Positions 10,780-22,186 of a DNA stretch of 64,000 nt are shown here, piece by piece. Position 1 is the stretch's first letter. Each line of letters opens with the position of its first letter. The notes below the pieces were generated by a model. The model made no database searches, had not been told where the DNA came from, and saw only the letters and a program-made list of their open reading frames with translations. The position numbers and the translations under genes are program-made. Origin of the DNA: Armillaria gallica (taxonomy: Eukaryota; Basidiomycota; Agaricomycetes; Agaricales; Physalacriaceae); contig JBANDB010000006.1 of assembly GCA_037576215.1 (NCBI GenBank), forward strand, positions 1,302,001 through 1,366,000. Reading direction: 5' to 3'.

Positions 10780-12866
10780 ATGGTCTCTCCGCTCTGGAAA
10801 GCTGCTTCCGAGGGCAGTCTCACTGACCTCGACGATCTGCTCGCCAACGCCACCGTCGTCGACATCGAAGTAAAAGGTGCGTCCATCAATTTCGGACCAT
10901 GACCGTCTTTTTCACCGAGGCATTTACAGACCATACTGGTGCTACACCCCTCATCGAGGCGGTAAAAAATGGCCATGTCGATGTAGTGTCGCTCCTTCTT
11001 GAGAAAGGTAGGCTTGTAGCCACATTCTCGCTCGGTGCCGGCGCCTCATTGCTTTTCATTTTTCAAGGTGCCGACCCAAACAACGCCTCCAGTCACGGGC
11101 CACCCCAGCAATACACCTCAGACCCAGCCATTCTCGAGCTGCTTTCTGCTGCGCAAGCCAAGGTCGCCTCCCAAAATGCCTACCAGGAGAACGGACATAC
11201 CGAGGATGCCAACGGTGACGCTGCAACGGCCCCATACTATCCTTCCTCCTACCCGTACTATCCCACTCTCAATTCGGCTCCTCCCATGCCTGAAGGTACT
11301 GCGTATTACCCGCCACCACCGTCGACTGCCGATGGTATGATTCCGGGCGGCCCGGGCAATCTACCCCCGCCAGACATCGCGCGCTTCATTCCGTGCAGGT
11401 ACTTCCCAGCATGTCGGTACGGCTCTTCGTGTATGTTTTTGCATCCCCAAGCCCCGTACTACCAGGGACCAGTGTCTTCACCAGGGCAGTACCCAGCACC
11501 GTATGACCCCATAGCGCAGCAGCCCTACCAGCCAAACTACTATTCATTACCCCCACCTTCTTTCCAACCCCCAAACGGTGTGCCGGTCAACACACCACCT
11601 ACGATGAATCAAGGCCATTCTCCCTCTGACATGGGCCCAGTCCCAGCACATTTCAGTCCTAATGGCGCGCCCCCTCCTTTACCATATGGTCCCATGTCCC
11701 CCATGATGTCCCCCTCGGCCTATCCTCACCCAGCTCAGCTACCTGTGCCCATGTCTATTCCTCCCCTACCTCCTCTCCAGCATCCTTTGCCCCCTGCCCC
11801 GGTGGGTCAGTCTCCTCACACTGTATATCCCGCTTTACCTCCAGCGCACCCATTTGCGATGCGATCCGATGGAACACCTTTCCCGCCTCCGCCGGCTGGA
11901 CCCGTTCATTTCCCTGATGTAAATGGCTCGGCAAAATCACCTTCTCTCAATCCCCAACCTGACTCGTATGGCCCCAGTCCATCTCGTGAGAGCTTTGGAC
12001 ATCAAAGGCGCGGGAGTGCTCGCCGCGGATCTTTTGCAGGTCGTAAACCCCCATGCTTGTTCTTCCCATCGGGGAGATGTAAAAACGGGTATATCTTCTT
12101 CCTTTCGCCACCGATGACATGTTTTAATTTTTTTCTGTTTCCAGCGACGATTGTCGATTCCCTCATGTATTACCTGATGCATCACAATATTTCTCGAGCT
12201 CACGAGGTGGCGGACCCCGGCCCCGGGGCGGCCATGGGGCGAATGGTTTCGCAACCATCGATGAGAAACTTGCCGGATTGTCTATTCGCGATGTACGGCA
12301 TTAATTTGCTCCCTATCCCTTTTCTCTCATTGATTACGTCTATCAATAGGATCAGGCACCGCGTTATCAAAATGGCGAGAGCTCCAGTAAATCCCAGTCA
12401 GATGCTGGAAGCCGCCCAAAGTATTCTCAAGGGTACAAGAACGGCACCAATGGTTTTCAAAATAACAAACGTGTCTTTCAACAAGTAAAGCAGCGTCTTC
12501 CCAGCGCTGATGATTTCCCGGTGCTCGCTGGATCTACAACGCCACCTGTACGGAGCCCGAGTAACGGGTCGCTTTCAACAGGTATCGCGGGACCAACTGC
12601 CGCACAGGTACTACAGGCCCCAGCCCCCGTTCGTAGGGACAGTACCAAGGAAGCTTCACGCAACGTGACGCCTGATCCGGTTCACCCTGCCAAGGTAGGG
12701 AGTTTGCAACGCCGTCAGCTGTGATCTCAGTTTTCGTTAGGATTCGGATTCGAGTCTTACGGAGACCTCTGAGTCACCACTTTTACCGGCCACCAAGCTT
12801 CCCATATCGTTCGCGGCAGTTATGGCTGCGCCGGACGTTGCAAAGGAAGTACCTGTTTCGGCCTAA
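10780..12866 (+). CDS. Ankyrin repeat and CCCH zinc-finger protein
   Basis: Putative RNA-binding regulator. The ATG at 10780 gives MVSPLWKAASEGSLTDLDDL, the first ankyrin helix pair; exon 2 adds DHTGATPLIEAVKNGHVDVV and exon 3 GADPN, so about two ankyrin repeats fill residues 1-70. A Pro/Tyr-rich disordered region follows. Two CCCH fingers are present: C-x5-C-x5-C-x3-H (CRYFPACRYGSSCMFLH, residue ~160) and C-x7-C-x5-C-x3-H near residue 395, starting PPCLFFPSGRCKNG and completed across an intron by DDCRFPH. Between them lies a long run rich in PPP and PMS. The tail (VKQRLPSADDFPVLAG) resembles a conserved motif in stress-related RNA-binding proteins. About 610 residues. Ankyrin plus tandem CCCH is known in plants and some fungi; the target RNA is unknown. 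Confidence 0.78.
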
Positions 12867-13348
12867 AACCATCGACGTGCGGTTTACAAACATCTTCGTC
12901 GATGGATGCTTCCAGCAAGCCATTTTGTTTATTTCTCAAGTCGTTATTGTATTCTTGGGTTGCCTGGTACCGTTCTTCTCATTATGTTTCCCCTTTCTCG
13001 CATCTATCCTCGTCAATGATCTGTCCTCCGCATATAGCACCTCACGCACATATCACATCACGCACAGTTTTGTCCTGCATCACCATCGGTTACTCTTATT
13101 TGTCCCCCTGTGTAGATATATATTATCTTGCGCTATTTTCCTTCAGCCTCTGTCTTTTATCGTGTTTCTTTCACATCTTATATAACTGCTGCTCTCTCTA
13201 CACGTACAAACACAAAACTACTTACTACAGATCTACTATTATGTCGGACGTGCACTCACCCCACCCTCGTAGATCCTCGTTCTTTGCATGCTGCCTAGTG
13301 CTTTTTTGGTTGTCCTTTTCCCTGTACCTGTGAATTACACATCGGATG
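12867..13348. other. Convergent 3' spacer
   Basis: This 482-base T/C-rich stretch lies between two convergent genes and presumably holds their 3' UTRs. Two overlapping open frames (12721-13185, 12902-13333) encode hydrophobic, His-rich strings that I read as chance translation of pyrimidine-rich DNA. Confidence 0.5.
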
Positions 13349-16074
13349 CTATGACCATACGTGCATGTTCCTCATCTCAACCCCCGGGCTTCCAGTGACT
13401 TCCCCTATCTGATAGACCTGAGCTCGGCCCATCTGTCGGATGGACTGAATAGTTGCGTCAACATTTTGAGCGCTGACAACTACAATCATTCCTATTCCGT
13501 TGTTAAAGGTCCTGGCCATCTCGAGCGGAGCGACCTGGCCCTGAGTCATGAGGAATCGGAACACAGGCGGTAGGTCCCACTTTGAAGCGTCGATGAAGCA
13601 CCCAAGCGTCTTTGGAAGGACTCGGGGGATGTTTTCGATGAATCCACCACCAGTGATATGAGACATGCCCTTGATTAACCCTGCTTGTGCTGCGGGGAGT
13701 AGTTGTTTAACGTAGATCCTTGTTGGCTCCAATAGGGCTCGACCGAGGGTCAATTGAGGATCCCACGGACACGGAGAGGAATAAGTGAGACCAGACACCG
13801 AAACGATCTTACGTATGAGCGAAAATCCGTTAGAGTGTGGGCCCGAGGATGCAATTCCGAGTAGTACGTCTCCTGCTGAGATGTCTGTCTGCGGAAGAAC
13901 CAGGTTCCGTTCTACCGCACCCACTGCGAACCCTGCCAGGTCATAGTCGCCTGGATAATTTCAGGAGTTCGGAAAGACAACGGGAAAAAAGTCAGAGTGA
14001 AAACTCCGCGGTAGATTGGACGAACGGACCATCTTGATACATTCCCGGCATTTCCGCCGTCTCTCCACCAATCAAGGCGCAGTTTGCTTGGCGACAGCCT
14101 TCGGCAATGCCTTTGACTACCTGTGTGGCAACAGGAACGTCTAGTTTACTGCACCCGAAATAGTCAAGGAAGTACAGCGGCTCCGCGCCCTGAACGAGGA
14201 GGTCGTTGACCGACATTGCGACAAGATCGATACCTACCACGAGACTAAAGATATTCGGTGCATGCAATGGAAGGAAGAGACTCACCAACGAGATCATGAG
14301 TACCTGCCTCAACGGCGACGCGTAATTTTGTGCCGACGCCGTCTGTTCCACTGACGAGAACAGGATCGACGTAACCAGTGGCTTTGAGGTCAAATATACC
14401 GCCGAAACCACCGATCTCTGCATCCGCACCAGAACGACGCGTCGATCGCACATACGGCTTGATAGCTTCAACCAACGCGTTCCCTGCATCAACTGACACG
14501 CCGGCTTGCGCGTAAGTGAGACCGGTGCTTGGGGTTGTTTCGACACCGTTTAGGGCCCTAACGCGTTTATAGACACGAGATAGCAGTACGCGGGAAGAAC
14601 ATACCGGTGTGCGATATCGCGTCTAAACGTCTTGCCCTCGAAGGAAATCTTGTCTACACCTTTGTAAACCAGGTCTACAGCGTTTTGGATACTTGATCCA
14701 TAAGCTGCCACGGCTAGGACGCGTCCACCCGAGGTCAGCACGTCTTTGTCGGACACCTGCGTGCCGGCATGGAACACAACAACATCTGGGAAGTGATAAA
14801 TAACGAGACGGTGGGAGTGACGATGGCGTAACAAACCAGTCGGCATGTCCAATATCTTAATCTTCTTTCCTTTGGGATAATTTCCCGGATAGCCCTGCGA
14901 AGCTAGCACAACGGAGACAGCGAAACCGGGGCGAGTTTTTATGGAGACAGAATCGAGACGATGTTCTGCACAAGCCAATAAAACCTCGGCAAGATCGACG
15001 TCTTCATGCAGAAGTAGCATGAGTGCTTGCGTTTCCGGATCTCCGAACCTGACGTTGTACTCGAGAACTTTTGGCCCAGAGGGGGTAATCATAAAACCAG
15101 TGAAAAGAAGGCCGACGAAAGGGAAACCTTCTCTGCGCATTCCATCGATAGTCGGTCTCAGAGTCTGCTTCATGATTTGTTCCATGATGGCGGGAGTTGC
15201 AACTGGCGCTGGAGCGTATGCACCCATACCCCCGGTGTTTAGTCCCACATCTCCTTCGCCTATCCGTTTGTGATCCTGGGCAGCGGGGAGCGGAACGATG
15301 GTGTAGCCATCCGAAAACGCAAGGACTGATATCTCGGGGCCGGTAAGCAGTTCTTCTACGACGACTTCGCTGCCTAGGGAATTATTGAGGTGGATATTAC
15401 ATGATATGGAGCGACAACTAACCTGCTGAACCGAAGACACTTGCAACCATGATATCTTTTAATCCTATGATTGCTTCCTCTTCTGTCTGGGGGATCAAGA
15501 CACCTTTTCCACCAGCAAGCCCACTGGCCTTGAGGACAACCTGATGACCGCATGTCTTGACGTACTGGATGGCTTCGTCGATCTGATCTGCCTGGAAGAT
15601 CCTGTATTGGGCAGTGGGAATGGAATGGCGCGCCATAAAATCTTTGGAGAACGCCTTTGATCCTTCCATACGGGCAGCGAATTCGCTGGGTCCAAACACG
15701 GGTATGCCGACTGTATACAAATGTTAGATTATGGTTGTATAATCGCCGAAGGATAGGTGCACCTTTGCGAAAATGCTTCTCTACGCCATCGACCAGAGGC
15801 TGTTCGGGACCGGGAACTACTAGATTGACCTGCGGGTATTGTCTGTAAGATGTCGAGATTAGATACGAAGGACCGACCTTGTTCTGAACCGCAAACTCGA
15901 CGAGACGAGGGAAATCATTCGGTGGTAGGTCGACATTGACGGTCTTGGCTTCCGGGAGGTACCGCCATTGCCTGGACAGACAAAGATGCGGTCAAGATGC
16001 TTTGACTGGGATAGTTTCCAGGTAAGAGAGTGCTCTCTGCCACCGTTCCCGATGACCAGAACGCGGATAGACAT
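13349..16074 (-). CDS. ADE5,7: Bifunctional GAR synthetase / AIR synthetase
   Basis: Carries out two steps of de novo purine synthesis in the cytosol: phosphoribosylamine-glycine ligase (N-terminal) and phosphoribosylformylglycinamidine cyclo-ligase (C-terminal). The ATG at 16074 gives [19 protein letters not shown] landmarks: [35 protein letters not shown]-grasp [39 protein letters not shown] landmarks: [102 protein letters not shown]. Fused order and lack of a third (GART) domain fit fungi. One frame break lies at 15954-15956 in a GGG (CCC on this strand) between VCPGNGGT and [11 protein letters not shown], probably a one-base indel. All other junctions splice in frame. Confidence 0.9.
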
Positions 16075-16522
16075 TGGTGAAAATAAAGAATGAAAATTGA
16101 TCAATTCCAAAATGGAAACGTTTTTTAAATTACATTTTAATTCCCATCGGTTTGAAAAAAGGATAGATCAGATTCATATTGCGGTGGTGGAGAAGATGCA
16201 AGTTGATGTAAAGCTATGTATTGAAGAAGCGAATAGAATAGAGAAAGATGGGCACCTGCAACCATGGGTGATGACAGGAAGGTCAGCATGACCCGGGAAG
16301 AAGGAGAAAGGTTGGTACAGAATATCTGACAATAATATGGCCTTAGCTAACCTTGGCTGACTTATGCGCCACTACGCCTGTTGCGCAGCGAGTGGGCACG
16401 TGTCGGCGGTCCTTGGGATTGCAAGACATTCACAGCCCGGTCTGGTCTTACCTTCATATTTCTTCTCCATATTCTGGTCGCCCCTTCAACGTGGCCCTTA
16501 GCGACCGGGTCCGTTCGCAACC
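16075..16522. other. Divergent intergenic spacer, ADE5,7 / disordered protein
   Basis: This 448-base spacer carries both divergent promoters. An A/T-rich block lies just upstream of ADE5,7 (about 16085-16150). No coding sequence, RNA gene or convincing TATA element was seen. Confidence 0.5.
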
Positions 16523-19500
16523 ATGGCGTTCTACGGCGCTGCCGCCCAGCCATATGAAGAGGTACTTTTCGGGCCTATTTCACATCTGCTCATGTGTCGC
16601 TGAAATGTCGTCTCCATCGTCAGCAGCAGTCTCAGGGCAGCACCGAACCGCCACCGCCTGATGCCTGAAGGCTTTTTATCAGGACATGGAGAGGAAGGAA
16701 ATAGAGCGCAGGGTGTCGAGGCGCAATACCAGTACTGGCACTTCAATTTGGTCCCGCAAGTCGGTTAAGCGATCAACACAACCCTCTTCCCAACCACGAC
16801 AACCGCAGACTTCTTCGCAGTCCCCCGTCACCGAAAAAGAAATTCTTCGCAGGAATGAAGACGAAAGGGAAATGGAAAAATTAGAGCAAAGGGAGCAACC
16901 CGACAGCCTACCAGCACTCGCCAGCACCCGTTCAATCATCCCAGATCCCCTGAAGGACCTCCCTGCCTGGTATTTGAAGGACGATCTTGCCTCTAATTCT
17001 GTAGCTCTGTACAAAATGCGCTTCAATATCCACAATCCAGTCGGCCCACGACGCTATTACAATCATCACCTCATCCCGCCGTCTCAAAAGTCGGCTTCAC
17101 GACCACCATCCATTTTCTCGCCCTCGTTTCCGCCCATGGCCACCTCTTCTGTGCCGGAGCAGTCGGACGAATCCATGCGAATGCCTGGCCCCAGCCGTAC
17201 GCCCTCAAACTCGCCCCTTCCGACGCCCAGTTCGTCACAGGTTCGCGTCGGCGACACCGGTGGCAAGCCTAGGTCGCGCAAAACGTCACAGACCGCCCAC
17301 GACACCGTTGATCTCCTTGACGTTACGGATCCTTGGGGGACTAATTGGCACCACGAGTCACCATATGATGTAGGCCTCAACAACGGTACCGTCTCTGTTG
17401 AAGGCACAGGAGGTGAGTACGACGTCAATCATTCTCGTATTAGTTCTTACCGTTGTAAACAGGGCCGCCCCCGACACACAAGCTTGACGAATCGGGACAA
17501 CCGGAGGCGCACTGTTACACCATCTCCGCTTTCCCAATCAACTTCCGCAGTACATCTTCAGCCACCAGATGCTGGTGGCGCCCACTTATCTCGCAAGCTC
17601 AGCAAGCGCAAACCCACCCTGGGCAGTTTTTTCGGACATTCAGACTCTAAGAAAGACCGCAACGCAATATCCTTGCCGTCAACGCCACTAGACGAGCCGT
17701 CCTCTGCTCGCTCGTCCATAGTCTATCCACCCACTACTCCGAAGCGGATATCTACCGGTCCCGCAGCACCTCCTTCGGCTTTTAAGCCAGCTTCTTTAAC
17801 CTCAAAGAAGGATCGACGTGCCAGTGTGTTGGGCCGTCTAGTGAAGAGATTTTCCGTTCTGAAAAGACCGGCAACGGCGAATGCAATGGATACTAATTGG
17901 CATCATGTTGAGGCAGAGGAAAAGACTGAGAAACGGTCGTCCATGGTGGTAGCGCGTCAGCCTTCGCCGGAGAAAGTCGCCAAACGAGTACCTCCTCCTT
18001 CCGCAGAACCTGTTGTTACTCCTCCCTCGGTAGATATCCCAAAGGAGCGACCAAAGGAAGATCGCGAGTCCGTGGATTCTATAGATCCGCCTTACTCTAC
18101 AATGGGCAAACTAACTGTAGCTAACCCTGATGCACCGAGTTCTGGTAGCACCACACCCCATCAATGGACAATACCCTTACCGCAGGAAAGGCACCCTTTT
18201 CCGTCTGACCCTCCTCCACAGCCGAAGCAGGGTGCCCAGCCGGCACAGGTGACTACTGCACAAGTTACTCCATCCCCTACTACGCACGGTTCGTCCTCCC
18301 ATACCAACCAGGGCTCTTTGTCTCTTGCCGTACCAGGTTCATCGTTCCCAGTTCAGGGTTCGTCGTCCCCGGTACCGGCGTCGTCAATGCAGGTGTTCTC
18401 AGAAAGTATGCAACCAGAGGTACGGTCGTTTGACAAGCCATCTGAGAAGCTTCAAACACCCACTCCTATACCCGTAGCTTCAAGCAGCCGCGCTAGACGA
18501 TCGTCTGCCGATGTAAAGCGCTCCTCTAACAGTGCCCCGGAGGTGTCGGTCCCAACCGCACTCGGGAGCCATGGCAGGAGACGATCGAATGACGCGAAGC
18601 CTAAAGTGAACGGTTTACCTGTGAGTCAGCCTACAGCATCTGGAGCGCCTAGTTCAGACGCTAGGAGGGCGTCACGGTCGCCGGAAAAGAAGCCTGTTCC
18701 TCCTGTTTTACCCAAGCCTGTATCTGCACCGACCGTTCCATTCCCAGCATCGGATTCCACACACGAGCATGCATACCTATCTGCAATGATTTCTACTTAT
18801 CCTCACGATTTCGATAATTCCCCCATGTCTGCGTCATCTATTTTAGTCAATCCTCCGACCCCACACACAAATTCTCACCTACACATGGCCTCTCCTGCCC
18901 CGAGTACCGTTCCGCCTTCCTTACCGCCGAAACCTTCTGTGGAAGCCAAACATCGAGAATCAGCGCCCAGTGTCAATTCTGTGACTAGCAAACAGACAGA
19001 GACGTTCAAACTCGTTCGTAGCATGTCTGGAAATGTCTATTCTTCCAGTGAAACAATCCGGGCCGCCGGCCAGCATTGGGAGGTGGTAGAGGACGTGAAA
19101 GGAAAAGGAAAGGAGACTTCGCGATCTAAATCCAAGTCCCGGGATCGAGAGAATAGTAAGGAGAAGGACAAGTCTGATTCCGACCGAGAACATCGGAAGC
19201 ATGGTCATAGATCGAGTCGACGTTCTGCTGACGCACCTCGAGCCTCCACTTCCAGTGCTTTGCCTAGGGCCAGCAGCTTTGACCGGAATCGCCGTGCGCC
19301 TATTCCTGACTTTAAGAAGGAGAAGGAGGCCGAGCCTCACAAGCGGAGAGAGAGCCGAGGTCGGAAGTCATCAGAAGTCGCTCTAAACCTCAATAAACCT
19401 CAGCCTGCCCCTCCGCCCCCAACTCCAGGTCCTCCCGTCCCCCGTAAACTGGAGCGCAACCAATCAAATTCTGCGCGACCCACGTCTGAGGTACCTCCTA

Positions 19501-19991
19501 CTGCGGACCTGAACGCTATGAAGGGAAAAGAGGCATGGGAGATGGAGCGCCTCTTCAAGGCACGGAGTATGTACGGTCTCGAGCGTGAGGCCATATCTGC
19601 CGCTCCCGCTCCCACCTCGAATGGGAACGATGCAAATGGCCAAAATGCTCATGGATCAAGCCACACATCGTATACCGTCCAGAATGCCTTCCAGAATCAC
19701 CAGCCCCTCCATTCACACATATATCATTCCATGCCTACAAGCCCTCCTGCTATTGTGTACTCGTCGGGACCACAAACACAGTCTCTCCCTCAGAACCTCA
19801 ATCATGTTAATACGCCTCCTTCATTCCATCACAGTCCCTATACTGATTTCTTACCGCCGTCACGACCTAATCCTCTTCCTGAACCTCCGCGAGAGTCATC
19901 TTACCGGCCGGCTCCTTTAGACGCACTTTTGGACTCTACGGCCACCTCTGAATATTGGACTAAACTTGCAGGGGTGACCACGGCACACTGA
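16523..19991 (+). CDS. Large Ser/Pro-rich disordered protein, function unknown
   Basis: I do not recognise a known domain. Exon 1 (16523-16561, MAFYGAAAQPYEE) joins across a 109-nt intron (16562-16670) to a single long exon, giving ~1,119 residues. The N-terminus looks conserved and folded: helices around EEAFYQDMERKEIERR and then LPAWYLKDDLASNSVALYKM and NPVGPRRYYNHHLIPPS (residues ~115-155). The remainder is low complexity, with many SP/TP and RRSS/RKxS sites suited to kinases, a basic segment (KSKSRDRENSKEKDKSDSD) and proline runs. The last ~120 residues are rich in His, Asn and Pro. A scaffold or signalling role is possible but unproven. A perfect-looking GT-AG pair at 17414-17463 (50 nt) would shift the frame if spliced, so it is left unspliced here. 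Confidence 0.7.
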
Positions 19992-20678
19992 TATGATACC
20001 CATTCTGCGTAGATAAGTTTTGCTTGCTTTCACGTTGTTAGGGCTGAGGCTTTTATATTTCTACTTCATTTTATATTTCATTTGGACTAGCTGTATCGCA
20101 TCGCTTATTAACTGCATTTCGGGACCTTCGCGCTCACTCTCAATAATCGTACATCTTCATGAAATGTTTGACTATTCGTTTGAATGCTAGCACTTACAAT
20201 ATATATTTTGCATTATAACAATCGAGCTTCACATTTACTCGACGTGTGAAAAATTGACTATGAAAACCGTACTTGAATTCTCCTTTTGAACTGCTACTAT
20301 AATCGTTGCCCTCTTTGACATTGGTCAACTGTCTGCTATGTAACCCGGTTTTAGGGACCACGGGTCACCTCACATGTTCGACCTTCCACATCAATTGGAA
20401 CTTCTCTCAATTCTATCTTCTGGATACCACCTTGGCTAAATAGTATATCCGTGTCAAAGCTCCATTGGCGCCTCTCAGAGGAGCTAAGGCTCTCTTATCA
20501 GACATCGTTTTGCGGGACAAGCGTTCCTATCACAATTACACTGGTACCCACAAAGAAGAAACCTCTCGGGGGCTATGCATTTCATCTAAGGGAATCGGCT
20601 GGCTCGCGATTCCGTTTCACGGCATGGCATGCACAGTGGAGCTAGCGCTAATTCTTTCGAAACAAGCACTCACTTTCG
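19992..20678. other. Intergenic spacer
   Basis: 687 bases between two rightward genes: an A/T-rich 3' flank (20030-20300) and then the upstream region of the membrane-protein gene. Small open frames at 20451-20752 are not protein-like. No RNA gene, repeat or clear promoter element was seen. Confidence 0.5.
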
Positions 20679-21959
20679 ATGCTGACCCTCAGGTGGAAAT
20701 CGTTTTTCGTAGCCTTCTTCACGACTTTCTTCTTCCTGAAAACACTCGCTAGTGATGCCGTCTGCTCGAATACAGCATACGACTGGGTACGCCTCTGATA
20801 CCAAAACGATAGCATCGGTTCTGCTTGACTCTACTGCAGGCTTTCAACACTCTCTCGCAGTCACCCTGCCAAATTGCCACAAACTTGGGTGAAGTATGCG
20901 ACAACGGTGCGTCAATTGTTACTTGAGTCGTACTATAAGCGTCTGACCTAGACCTCTTTCTTGTAGCATTTTCTATCCCAGCATTGCCGTCTGATTCGCT
21001 ATATCGAGGTCCATCTGGGGGCGCTAGTCGCATGGAATGCAGGTGCAACACAGTGTACTACTCGCTCTTGTCCGTGTGCGCCGAATGCCAGGGAGGTGGC
21101 GTCACTATGTACGTCTAGCACGTTTAGTCTGTGAAGCCGAGGAAATTAACGATCGTCTAGATGGTCGACCTATAGCATCAACTGTACGACAGTATACACT
21201 GTGTATGTAGATTGAAATATTTATCCGCGAGTGTTCGCTCATGTTCTGTAGGTTTCCTCATGACATCCCGAGTGATACTGCTGTGCCCCATTGGGCTTAT
21301 CTCAGTCTTCTTGTGAGCATCTTGTTCCTGTGGTGTATCACTGCGAGTGATGTTATCTACACAGTCAAACGGTACTGTCGATATTGCAGACGCTGAAACC
21401 GATACTGGTGCGGAAGTCACTGCGACCGCGACAGCTTCCTCTGCATCGACCGCTACGTCAACCATAGCTTCTGGACCTGAAACAATTAGTGCGTCTTCGT
21501 CCGGATCTTCTAAACCTGACACGGGCGCTATCGTTGGAGGCGTTGTTGGCGGCGTTTTCGGAGTATGCGCCATTGTGATTGGGATCATTTTTTGGGTACT
21601 TAGACGAAGGCAGAAACGACTGGGTCGGTCGCAATACCCGGAGCCTATATTCGTCGCCCCATCAAGCATGGGTCAGAAGCTCTACGTGAGCCTAGATTTT
21701 GATTGTTATCGAGAAGTCATCCACTAAAGTCACATATTAGGATCCTAATGACCCTTCGACGTTTCCCGTCTCGCGTTCGCCTATGTCTTCAGGAGAATAT
21801 TCGCATTTACTCCCGCCAGACCAACAAACAGTGGGCCGCAGAAATCCTGCGATGGCTTCCCAGAGGCCCTCCACACCTAGTCGAGGTTACAGAGGCGTCC
21901 CAGAGATTGATGCTCAATCTTTCAATCCCCTTGTTCCTAGTGGGAATCTTTCCAGGTGA
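20679..21959 (+). CDS. Type I membrane protein of the CRCNTV family
   Basis: Secreted/plasma-membrane protein of unknown function, of a kind common in Agaricomycetes. The ATG at 20679 gives a signal peptide (MLTLRWKSFFVAFFTTFFFL, cleavage near LAS-DA). The ectodomain (~residues 26-140) has conserved cysteines: VCSNTAYDW, SPCQIATNLGEVCDN, MECRCNTVYYSLLSVCAECQ, then TIWSTYSINC and FPHDIPSDTAVPHWAYL. A Thr/Ala/Ser stalk leads to one transmembrane helix (GAIVGGVVGGVFGVCAIVIG) and a basic stop-transfer RRRQKR. A ~110-residue Pro/Ser cytoplasmic tail ends in GNLSR. About 320 residues over eight short exons, all GT-AG and in frame. Role inferred only as a surface or sensor-like protein; no ligand or enzyme motif is visible. 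Confidence 0.72.
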
Positions 21960-22186
21960 CATCATCTGTACGTTACTCTCTTGTTACTTAAAGACTACGG
22001 ATTTTGCTTCTATATACCCCTTCATTCTTACGATATAATCATGTTCATCACGCTATGAGGGTAATCGGTTCGATTGCAAAATATAGTAATACAAGCATGC
22101 TATGGCAGATGATAGGAAAGATGGTTATGAGATGCAAGTAACAAAACAAAACAACAGGAAGAGAAAAAGAGAGAGAAAAGAGGAGA

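Noticed and set aside
12721..13185. 154-residue open frame with apparent membrane segments
   Set aside because: It starts inside an intron of the ankyrin/CCCH gene and covers pyrimidine-rich 3' DNA; hydrophobicity follows from T/C bias.
15949..15962. 14-nt GT...AG segment as a mini-intron in ADE5,7
   Set aside because: It restores the frame but is far below the size a normal spliceosome can remove; a one-base indel is the simpler explanation.
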